Below are positions 7,268-12,950 of a DNA stretch of 13,554 nt, piece after piece; within the stretch, counting starts at the first letter, position 1; each line of letters opens with the position of its first letter. The DNA comes from Fischerella sp. Its GTDB lineage: Bacteria; Cyanobacteriota; Cyanobacteriia; Cyanobacteriales; Nostocaceae. Below the pieces are notes generated by a model. That model was given only the letters and a program-made list of their open reading frames with translations. It made no database searches and was not told where the DNA came from. The stretch covers positions 1 through 13,554 of the forward strand of contig JANZYY010000073.1 of NCBI GenBank assembly GCA_026419705.1, in the 5' to 3' direction. The position numbers and the translations under genes are program-made.

Positions 7268-7639
7268 ATGACTGTTACTTTGACAGAAAAAGCAGAATTT
7301 CGTCTGCGGACATTTTTAGCAGGTTCTGCTCCTGATACTAATGGTGCAACTAAAGGTATCCGCATCTCTGTTAAAGATGGTGGTTGCAGTGGCTATGAGT
7401 ATGCAATGGGTGTCACTAGCAAGCCACAACCAGATGATTTGGTGATCCAGCAAGGCAAAATAACCATTTATGTTGATGCTAAAAGTGCACCGTTACTAGA
7501 AGGGATTGTTATCGATTTTATTGACGGTGTGATGGAAAGCGGCTTCAAGTTTATCAACCCGAATGCAACTGAAACCTGTGGTTGTGGTAAGTCATTTAAA
7601 ACAGCTGGCTGTCAGTCAGCGGGTGTATCTTGCAGCTAA
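7268..7639 (+). CDS. hesB: HesB, IscA-like iron-sulfur assembly protein
   Basis: HesB is an A-type (IscA/SufA/NifIscA) Fe-S carrier or scaffold. In this context it probably supplies clusters to nitrogenase components or FdxH in heterocysts. The 123 residues contain the three family cysteines: C40 in KDGGCSGYEY, and C104 and C106 in the C-terminal TCGCGKSF. Two extra cysteines (C115 and C122) lie in the tail. The core IDFIDGVMESGFKFINPNA (82-100) is typical of the family. It sits between hesA and fdxH, as in other heterocystous nif clusters. The start is ATG at 7268, with an AGGAGGT just upstream. Confidence 0.95.
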   Translation: MTVTLTEKAEFRLRTFLAGSAPDTNGATKGIRISVKDGGCSGYEYAMGVTSKPQPDDLVIQQGKITIYVDAKSAPLLEGIVIDFIDGVMESGFKFINPNATETCGCGKSFKTAGCQSAGVSCS

Positions 7640-7644
7640 TTAAT

Positions 7645-7737
7645 ATTGTTTGTTCTTTGTTATTTGTTGTTTGAAACTAACAAATGCACAGACGTGCCAT
7701 GGCACGTCTCTATAACCAACAACTAACTACCAACAAT
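7645..7737. repeat. STRR-like repeat block carrying a 20-bp palindrome, fdxH leader
   Basis: TTGTTTG/TTCTTTG/TTATTTG/TTGTTTG units (7645-7673) are followed by AACTAACAAATGC, the palindrome at 7690-7709, and a complementary arm of AACCAACAACTAACTACCAACAA to 7737. The palindrome sits at the loop of the larger hairpin, as though it had inserted into the STRR block. Confidence 0.82.
7690..7709. repeat. Perfect 20-bp palindrome AGACGTGCCATGGCACGTCT
   Basis: AGACGTGCCA is followed immediately by its exact complement TGGCACGTCT. The same 20 bases recur at 9311-9330. Palindromes of the AGACG...CGTCT type are a familiar dispersed repeat class in Nostocales genomes. This copy lies in the fdxH leader. 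Confidence 0.9.
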
Positions 7738-7758
7738 TTGATTGAGGAGAACGCGAGA

Positions 7759-8058
7759 ATGGCAACCTATCAAGTTAGATTAATCAACAAAAAAGAAGGT
7801 CTTGATGCCACAATAGAAGTTGATGAAGAGACTACCATTCTAGATGCAGCAGAAGAAAACGGGATTGAACTACCCTTCTCTTGTCACTCTGGTTCTTGCT
7901 CTAGCTGCGTTGGCAAGGTAGTAGAAGGTGAAATCGATCAATCCGAACAAATTTTCCTTGATGATGAACAGGTTTCCAAAGGGTTCGCCCTGCTTTGCGT
8001 TACTTATCCCCGTTCTAATTGCACAATCAAAACTCATCAAGAACCTTATCTCGTCTAA
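7759..8058 (+). CDS. fdxH: Heterocyst [2Fe-2S] ferredoxin FdxH
   Basis: FdxH is the heterocyst-specific plant-type ferredoxin that donates electrons to dinitrogenase reductase (NifH). The 99 residues carry the four cluster ligands C42, C47, C50 (CHSGSCSSC) and C80 (ALLCVTYP), plus an extra C88. The sequence follows Anabaena FdxH closely, including the basic VRLINKKE near the N-terminus and the C-terminal KTHQEPYL. The start is ATG at 7759, preceded by GAGGAGA (7743-7749) at nine bases. An in-frame ATG at 7684 would add 25 residues, but these would be encoded by the palindrome and STRR arm and match no ferredoxin. The gene is probably expressed only in heterocysts, by analogy with Anabaena. 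A stem-loop lies about 50 bases downstream. Confidence 0.97.
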   Translation: MATYQVRLINKKEGLDATIEVDEETTILDAAEENGIELPFSCHSGSCSSCVGKVVEGEIDQSEQIFLDDEQVSKGFALLCVTYPRSNCTIKTHQEPYLV

Positions 8059-8105
8059 AAGTTTCATTTTTTCTTCCCTTTATATTTTCTTTCCTTAGCT
8101 AATTC

Positions 8106-8138
8106 AGAAGTCGTAGCTTTTACAATGCTATGACTTCT
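8106..8138 (+). terminator. Stem-loop terminator after fdxH
   Basis: AGAAGTCGTAGC pairs with GCTATGACTTCT across the 9-base loop TTTTACAAT, giving a 12-bp stem with one G-U pair. It is followed by TTATTTACCCCTTTTTC. It sits between fdxH and ctaB and is the best candidate for the end of the nif/hes/fdxH transcript. The downstream T-run is interrupted, so termination is probable but not certain. Confidence 0.7.
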
Positions 8139-8190
8139 TTATTTACCCCTTTTTCTTCCTTATTTTCACAATAGAGGGACTAGTAAAAAT

Positions 8191-9138
8191 ATGAACGAGA
8201 ATATCGTCACACAGCAATATCACAACTTTTTACAAGTTGCTCAGAGTTACTATCAACTAACAAAGCCCCGTATTATCCCTCTATTGCTGATTACTACGGC
8301 TGCTAGCATGTCTATTGCATCTGGAGGGAAATTAGACCCTGTATTGCTGCTAGCAACCCTGGCTGGTGGTACTTTTGCTGCTGCTAGCGCCCAGACATTC
8401 AATTGTATCTACGATCGCGATATCGATTATGAAATGGAACGCACGCGTCACCGTCCTTTGCCTTCCGGCCGCGTGCAGCCTGGTCATGCTTTGATATTTG
8501 CGATCGCTCTAGCTTGTATTTCCTTCATGTTGCTGGCAGTGTTTGTAAATCTGTTGAGCGCTCTGTTAGCAATATCTGGTATTTTATTTTATGTGGGCGT
8601 CTACACCCATCTACTCAAGCGTCATACATCTGTTAACATCGTTATCGGTGGTGTGGCTGGGGCTGTTCCGACTTTGGTCGGTTGGGCAGCAGTAACTGGT
8701 ACACTTAGCTGGACGGCGTGGCTATTGTTTGCGATCGTGTTCCTGTGGACACCCCCCCACTTTTGGGCACTAGCATTGATGATTAGTGAAGATTATGCTA
8801 AGGTGGGTGTGCCAATGCTCCCTGTAGTTGCTGATAGTCTCGTTGCTGCGAGGCAAATTTGGGTGTATGCTTTAGTGCTTATTCCTACCACATTTTTATT
8901 AATAGATCCTCTGCAAGTAATGAGTGCTATTTACGGCTGCACCGCTTTTGTATTGGGGGCTATCTTCATCAAAAAAGCGTGGGCGTTGTTGCAAGCCCCA
9001 GAAGAAAAACGATTAGCGCGATCGCTATTTCTCTACTCTATTCTCTACATGATTTTACTGTGTGCTGCAATGGTAGTTGATAGTTTTCCTGTTACTGATC
9101 AACTTACTAAGTTCATTGTTAGATTTGTTAGTGGTTAG
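8191..9138 (+). CDS. ctaB: Protoheme IX farnesyltransferase (heme O synthase) CtaB
   Basis: CtaB (CyoE/COX10) transfers a farnesyl group to heme b to make heme O, the first step to heme A for terminal oxidases. It is an integral membrane enzyme of the UbiA superfamily. The 315 residues contain the prenyl-diphosphate motif NCIYDRDID (N71, D75, D79) followed by RTRHRPLPSGR, and the second conserved loop WTPPHFWALAL...SEDYAKVGVPMLP (186-211). About nine hydrophobic membrane segments are apparent (near 28-44, 49-68, 99-117, 119-138, 147-165, 172-189, 222-238, 245-260 and 277-296). GAGGG at 8174-8178 lies 12 bases before the ATG. No ctaA or cox genes are adjacent. The last three codons and the stop (VSG*) come from an STRR unit. 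HIP1 octamers occur at 8500-8507 and 9018-9025. Confidence 0.95.
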   Translation: MNENIVTQQYHNFLQVAQSYYQLTKPRIIPLLLITTAASMSIASGGKLDPVLLLATLAGGTFAAASAQTFNCIYDRDIDYEMERTRHRPLPSGRVQPGHALIFAIALACISFMLLAVFVNLLSALLAISGILFYVGVYTHLLKRHTSVNIVIGGVAGAVPTLVGWAAVTGTLSWTAWLLFAIVFLWTPPHFWALALMISEDYAKVGVPMLPVVADSLVAARQIWVYALVLIPTTFLLIDPLQVMSAIYGCTAFVLGAIFIKKAWALLQAPEEKRLARSLFLYSILYMILLCAAMVVDSFPVTDQLTKFIVRFVSG

Positions 9139-9213
9139 TGGATAGTGGTTAGTAGAGTTTAGTTGTTGTTGATTATCGATGATTACTTGGAACTAATAAC
9201 AATCAACTCTTTT

Positions 9214-9278
9214 ACGGACGGGTTTGGGTGTATTCTCTGTAAAAACACAAGGCGGAATATGTTGTTAAACCCGCCCCT
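9214..9278. mobile_element. MITE-like 65-bp element with terminal inverted repeats
   Basis: ACGGACGGGTTT at the left end matches the complement of the right end AAACCCGCCCCT at 10 of 12 positions. The interior has no coding capacity. Elements ending in GGGGCGGGTTT/AAACCCGCCCC are, to my recollection, frequent in Nostoc-type genomes, but the copy number cannot be checked here. I see no clear target-site duplication. Confidence 0.55.
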
Positions 9279-9305
9279 ACTACTAACTACTAACTACTAA
9301 CTAAT

Positions 9306-9335
9306 GTACCAGACGTGCCATGGCACGTCTGGTAC
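9306..9335. repeat. Perfect 30-bp palindrome, second copy of the fdxH-leader palindrome
   Basis: GTACCAGACGTGCCA is followed directly by its exact complement. The central 20 bases are identical to 7690-7709, and this copy extends five further paired bases on each side. It lies between two convergent genes and can form a cruciform or a strong RNA hairpin on either strand, so it may serve as a bidirectional terminator. Confidence 0.9.
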
Positions 9336-9361
9336 AACTACTAACTACTAACTAATTTTTG

Positions 9362-9571
9362 TTAATCAACAGCAATCATAACATCTGTTGCTTTAACCAC
9401 AGCGTAAGCTTCTTTTCCTTCTGCTAGTTGAAGGTTATCTGCTGAGGCTTTTGTAATAATTGCAGTCACCTCTACGCCAGGTGCAAGTTCTAAAGTAACT
9501 TCTGTATTGACAGAACCTGGTACAACTTTTTTCACAGTAGATTTCAGAGCATTACGAGCACTAATTTTCAT
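9362..9571 (-). CDS. Mop-domain molybdate-binding protein (molbindin)
   Basis: This 69-residue single-domain protein has the Mop/TOBE pattern: SARNALKSTVKKVVPGSVNTEV (4-25), LAPGVEVTAIITKASADNLQLAEGKEAYAVVKATDVMIAVD to the end. Free-standing Mop proteins oligomerise and bind molybdate or tungstate, and are thought to store or buffer molybdenum. It is encoded opposite to, and convergent with, ctaB, about 1.3 kb from fdxH, which fits Mo supply for nitrogenase. The full-length single domain matches clostridial Mop proteins of about 68 residues. No clear Shine-Dalgarno precedes its ATG at 9571. The sequence does not distinguish storage from a regulatory role. Confidence 0.9.
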   Translation of the reverse strand: MKISARNALKSTVKKVVPGSVNTEVTLELAPGVEVTAIITKASADNLQLAEGKEAYAVVKATDVMIAVD

Positions 9572-10463
9572 TGCTTGATATGTATGATTGTGATAATTTT
9601 ATTTACTAATTATATGTATTTGATAGATTTTACAATCTTTTCTTTAGATTATGTTTATAATTTACTAAGTTTTTTAATAAAAATTCCAAATCAGCATTTT
9701 CACATCTCACTTTAATCTACAAAAAACTTTTTTAATGTATAGAATGCAGTCAGTAAATCAACATAAAGAAATTTAAAAGACAGATGATAGATCCCCAACT
9801 TCTGGTGATAAGTCGGGGATATTACAGGCTATAGTAGTAAGTATGATGGTACTTATGAGTATTTGAACACAATCAGGCAGAAGCTACTAATTGTATCAAG
9901 GATGAGCTTTTCGCTGTTGTATCCAATCAATTGCGATCGCCCCTCGATACTGTCTTGGGGAGGTCACGTTTTTTGCACATGCAAAAACTGAATGTTCAAA
10001 AAGATCTATTTTTAGATCAATCACATATTGTTTTGTATTTTTTAAGATTTCATATTTAGATATTTATGCAAAGTTTTATAACTAACTCCTTGCCCAATTT
10101 TTTTATGAAGATATTATATGAATGTAGGCTAAAGCTTTGCCAATTATCCTAAATTTCAGTAGCAAAAGCGATTATATATTTCTCTAAATAAATGCAGTGC
10201 TAAAACTTAGCAAAGTGAAAAAACTAGGAGCGAAGAATATATTTTCAAAATAGCGAATCAGGGGAAATGCGTAAGTTTACTCCTAGAAAAAATCAGAGTT
10301 ATTTAGAGATGAGAGAACAACACTTCGCAATTTTCGGAATCGCTTTTGGAAGCAGTAAATCTAACAGCTTGAGTTTAGGTAAGGCATTTATGCTTGAGGC
10401 GCACGCAGCTAGGAAAGAATGATAAAGGCGACTTCCTTGCATAAAGGAAAAGGAGCAGGAATT
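9572..10463. other. 892-bp non-coding region upstream of the mop and CBS genes
   Basis: This AT-rich stretch divides two divergent genes and should contain both promoters, although I cannot place either with confidence. I see an ATCCCC...GGGGAT hairpin at 9791-9820, an HIP1 octamer at 9933-9940, a small inverted repeat TTTTTGCA/TGCAAAAA at 9970-9987, and CTAGGAG (10224-10230) with its complement CTCCTAG (10280-10286). I see no convincing coding sequence, and no NtcA-type GTA-N8-TAC site was found by eye. Confidence 0.6.
9791..9820. repeat. ATCCCC-AAGTCGGGGAT hairpin repeat
   Basis: ATCCCCAACTT faces AAGTCGGGGAT across an 8-base loop, an 11-bp stem with one A/C mismatch. It resembles a dispersed Nostocales hairpin of the form ATCCCCGACTT...AAGTCGGGGAT. 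It is far from any gene end, so it is listed as a repeat rather than a terminator. Confidence 0.65.
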
Positions 10464-11060
10464 ATGAGAGCCAAACACATTATGACTCAAGATGTAGCAA
10501 CCATTCGCGGTTCAGCTACTGTAGCAGAAGCAGTCAAACTCATGAGGCTCAAAGAATTGCGAGCGTTGATTGTAGAACCTCGTAACGATGCAGATGCTTA
10601 CGGTATTGTTACCGAAACTGATATTGTGTCCAAGGTGGTCGCTTATGGAAAAGACCCCAAGCAGATACACGTCTACGAAATTATGAGCAAGCCTTGCATT
10701 GTTGTTAATCCTGACCTTGACGTGGAATATGTAGCGCGGCTATTTGCCAATACAGGTGTTTGGCGTGCGCCCGTTATCCAAGGTGAACTACTTGGCATTA
10801 TTTCTGTCACCGATATTATCACTAAGGGTGACTTTCTTGAAAAGCCCAAACTCGCATTCTTACAAAAAGAACTCCATAAGGCTATATCGAATGCTCGTTC
10901 AATTTCTGCTAACTATGGTGCAGATTCTAAAAAAGCTGTTGAAGCTTGGGATTTTGTCGATGAACTCCAAGCAGAAGCATGTTTTTATGGTGCACCAAAA
11001 CCAGAAAAATCAGCTAGAGAGTTATTCTCCAATGAACGTCAATCATTGAGCGTAAGTTAA
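10464..11060 (+). CDS. CBS-domain protein with degenerate CP12-like C-terminus
   Basis: Two CBS domains (about residues 1-60 and 70-123) form a Bateman module, which usually binds adenine nucleotides. They show the repeated GIVTETDIVSKV (47-58) and GIISVTDIITKG (111-122) signatures, and MTQD and MSKP at each domain start. Residues 131-175 resemble CP12, the intrinsically disordered regulator that ties GAPDH to phosphoribulokinase: NARSISANYGADSKKAVEAW, then the diagnostic AWDFVDELQAEA (161-172). Both N-terminal CP12 cysteine positions are replaced (S148 and A158), and the C-terminal GAPDH-binding tail with its Cys pair is absent. CBS-CP12 fusions are an established cyanobacterial family. The start is ATG at 10464, with AGGAG (10451-10455) eight bases upstream; an earlier in-frame ATG at 10419 has no such site. 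The product is 198 residues, with no membrane segment. Its role here, perhaps energy sensing in carbon metabolism, is inferred. Confidence 0.88.
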   Translation: MRAKHIMTQDVATIRGSATVAEAVKLMRLKELRALIVEPRNDADAYGIVTETDIVSKVVAYGKDPKQIHVYEIMSKPCIVVNPDLDVEYVARLFANTGVWRAPVIQGELLGIISVTDIITKGDFLEKPKLAFLQKELHKAISNARSISANYGADSKKAVEAWDFVDELQAEACFYGAPKPEKSARELFSNERQSLSVS

Positions 11061-11997
11061 CAGTTAGCTCATAAAAGTAATTCTCCTAGCAACTCATCCT
11101 GAATTGATAGAAACCCGGTTTCTACAAGAAGCCGGGTTTATCCTAATTGATATCTTGCACTATTTCTATAAGACACTAAGACACGAAGAAAATTGATTGT
11201 TGAGGATTGTACCACTAAAGAGTTGGTACTCTATATTAGTTTAGCATTGATAATTAAAATGATTATAGTGCTACAGTTTTGATCTCATGGCATTGACTTG
11301 GTAGTTTAGTGACTTTTAAAACACCACTTGATTTAGTTGCAAAACTTGGATGACTTCAAAGCTATAGATTTTGCTATCACTTTCGAAGTCTTAAGAATTA
11401 TTAAAAATGCAGTCAAGTACGGAAAAATAGGGTAAAAATTATCATGAACTACAAAGCAAGACTAACCGCTCAGCGCGACCCAAATTCAATTATACAAATG
11501 CATTAAATCAGTCATATGCTTCTAATGTTTATCCTAGATGTCTTATAGGTTTATTTATTTGGTTAAACGGTGAAACTTTATTTGAAAAAATTTAGCAAGA
11601 TAATTCCAATAATTTGCAAGCAATTGTTTGCAGATATTCTCTCTTTTGCAGAATTACACGTACGTATTAAGTAAAGCACATAGTAGATAGATATAATTTG
11701 GAAATTGAGAATAATTTTCTGAATCAGATTTATGAATGAGATGATTATGTTTTTGAGAATGAGATTTGACAAATTAATAGTATCGAAAGATTCTTTTTTT
11801 TGATTATTTATGTATATTATAGGTCTAGTTAGATTTTGGAAACAAAAGCTGTATAGGTTTAGTAATTGCTGTGAAGTTAAATGCAGTAAAATAACTGTAT
11901 TTTATGATGATGCAACTTAGATTATTTAGAAACTACTTGAGAAGCAATATATGCAATTGTACTTAGAGAGTAAATAGACAATTTCAGAGAGAAGGAG
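11061..11997. other. 937-bp AT-rich non-coding region
   Basis: Apart from the hairpin at 11111-11139, I see only a perfect TAAAATA/TATTTTA inverted repeat at 11887-11904. The longest open frame, on the minus strand at 11578-11772, is Ile/Leu/Asn-rich low-complexity sequence and looks spurious. A 20-codon frame at 11444-11506 has no ribosome binding site. The promoter for the downstream gene must lie here but cannot be placed. Confidence 0.6.
11111..11139 (+). terminator. Hairpin AAACCCGG...CCGGGTTT after the CBS-CP12 gene
   Basis: AAACCCGGTTTCT pairs with AGAAGCCGGGTTT across the loop ACA, a 13-bp stem with one G-U pair, 50 bases after the stop. There is no T-run beyond ATCC, so it may act through stem stability alone, or may simply be one copy of the dispersed GAAACCCGGTTTC repeat common in cyanobacteria. 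Confidence 0.6.
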
Positions 11998-12366
11998 ATG
12001 AAAAAGAAATTTTTACCCAAGGATGATTCGCATCCTATTCAACTAACTTCAGCAGATATTATACTGCGCCAGCAACTAGAGAAGTCTATTAGCAGTTATT
12101 TTTATAATACCTGCGATCGCACTATTCAAAGTTTGTTGTCTAGTTGTCGATGGTATGTCACTAGTCATGCTAGTGCTTTAACCTTAGTAATCGAATGTAC
12201 AGACCAAATTACTAACTGGCGTGTCCTTCAAAAAATCGTGCCAATGGCAGCCGTTTTGGGCGAGATCGCAAGCAATGCCAAAATTCGCGTTTATCCTCCC
12301 AAAAAAGAAGGAATGCCTTTTGAAATGAGAGTAGATGAACTATCAATTTACCGAGATATGGCTTAA
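11998..12366 (+). CDS. Unrecognised 122-residue protein convergent with hupW
   Basis: I do not recognise this protein. It starts with a basic MKKKF, has a helical segment (SADIILRQQLEKSISSYFYN, 18-37), three cysteines (C39, C50 and C68), a hydrophobic strand (ALTLVIEC, 60-67), a probable helix (NWRVLQKIVPMAAVLGEIAS, 73-92) and a strand-like IRVYPP (96-101). It has no signal peptide or membrane span, and looks like a compact soluble alpha/beta domain. Coding is supported by good length, cyanobacterial codon use and an internal HIP1 octamer (12113-12120). The start is odd: AAGGAG (11992-11997) abuts the ATG with no spacer, and an in-frame TAA at 11971 leaves no upstream ATG, GTG or TTG start. 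A GAGAG at 11987-11991 might serve instead. It is convergent with hupW across an STRR block. Confidence 0.75.
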   Translation: MKKKFLPKDDSHPIQLTSADIILRQQLEKSISSYFYNTCDRTIQSLLSSCRWYVTSHASALTLVIECTDQITNWRVLQKIVPMAAVLGEIASNAKIRVYPPKKEGMPFEMRVDELSIYRDMA

Positions 12367-12440
12367 TGGTTGTTGGTTGTTGGTTGTTGGTTGTTGGGTG
12401 TTTACTACCAACTACTAACCACTAACCACTAACCACTAAC
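12367..12440. repeat. STRR heptad block between the unknown gene and hupW
   Basis: Four near-identical TTGGTTG heptads plus a TTGGGTG variant (12367-12400) are followed after TTTA by a complementary arm of CTACCAACTACTAACCACTAACCACTAACCACTAAC. The arm runs into the last codons of hupW on the minus strand. The hairpin may end transcription from both convergent genes. Confidence 0.88.
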
Positions 12441-12950
12441 TCCCTGTTCAATCATCGCTATAATTTCTGCAAAAACTAAGTCAGCAGAATTTTTAACAAC
12501 AGGACTTAACTCCCAACCAAAACCAAGATTTGCCGCTTCAATTAGGTAAACTATCACCTCTTCGGGAAAGTCACTTTGAAAGATTTTCCTACCTGCGGCT
12601 AAAGCATTATCCCAACGAAAATCATGCAAATTATAACTGGGTTCCGGCAGGGCCTCTAGTTCTTTTCCAGGAACTTTAAACACAGCGCCCGGTTCGGAAC
12701 CCGTTGCACTTGCATCAATAATTATTAACTGTTTACTACCTCTTGCTTGAAACATCACTTCCATCCCAGCAGTTCCGCAATCATAAACTTGCACATGAGG
12801 ATAAGGATGTTCAACAAGATATTGTTGTAAGCGTTGAGCGACTATGACACCTACAGCATCATCGCTGCGGTTAAGATTTCCACAACCAATAATGGTTATT
12901 TGTTCTAACCTGCGGGAAGCTGAAGAAGGCGCGTCTATGTCGTTTGTCAT
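12429..12950 (-). CDS. hupW: Uptake hydrogenase maturation endopeptidase HupW
   Basis: HupW is a HybD/HycI-type protease that removes the C-terminal peptide of the [NiFe] hydrogenase large subunit (HupL) after nickel insertion. The uptake hydrogenase recycles H2 made by nitrogenase in heterocysts. The 173 residues show GCGNLNRSDDAVG (22-34), DCGTAGMEVMFQA (57-69), IIIDAS (76-81) and YNLHDFRWDNAL (106-117). By alignment with HybD, the nickel-contacting residues should be D31 (Glu in HybD), D79 and H109. AGGA (complement of 12958-12961) lies seven bases before the ATG at 12950. The family also includes HoxW for bidirectional hydrogenase; the location beside nif and the overall sequence favour HupW. 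The last codons (VSG*) derive from an STRR unit. No hupSL or hyp genes are present in the window. Confidence 0.9.
   Translation of the reverse strand: MTNDIDAPSSASRRLEQITIIGCGNLNRSDDAVGVIVAQRLQQYLVEHPYPHVQVYDCGTAGMEVMFQARGSKQLIIIDASATGSEPGAVFKVPGKELEALPEPSYNLHDFRWDNALAAGRKIFQSDFPEEVIVYLIEAANLGFGWELSPVVKNSADLVFAEIIAMIEQGVSG

Larger units (their letters stand above)
9127..9355. repeat. Composite repeat block between ctaB and the mop gene
   Basis: The left STRR arm GTTAGTGGTTAGTGGATAG starts inside the ctaB 3' end. It is followed by a small inner hairpin (TTGTTGTTGATTATCGATGA with AACTAATAACAATCAACT, to 9208), a MITE-like element (9214-9278), a TACTAAC/TAACTAC right arm (9280-9304) and a 30-bp palindrome (9306-9335). 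More TAACTAC units run to 9355. The element and palindrome look inserted into the right arm of a pre-existing STRR hairpin. Confidence 0.82.

Noticed and set aside
7684..7758. In-frame 25-codon N-terminal extension of fdxH starting at ATG 7684
   Set aside because: It is encoded by the palindrome and an STRR arm, matches no ferredoxin N-terminus, and a good GAGGAGA site fits ATG 7759.
9572..10463. NtcA binding site upstream of the CBS or mop gene
   Set aside because: GTA and TAC pairs were found only with the wrong spacing (6 or 10 bases), not GTA-N8-TAC.
10299..10490. 63-codon minus-strand frame upstream of the CBS gene
   Set aside because: Overlaps the start of the well-supported CBS-CP12 gene and has no family features.
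11444..11506. 20-codon frame MNYKARLTAQRDPNSIIQMH
   Set aside because: No ribosome binding site, no continuation after the stop, and no recognised match.
11578..11772. 64-codon minus-strand frame
   Set aside because: Low-complexity Ile/Leu/Asn composition in an AT-rich gap and no recognisable family.
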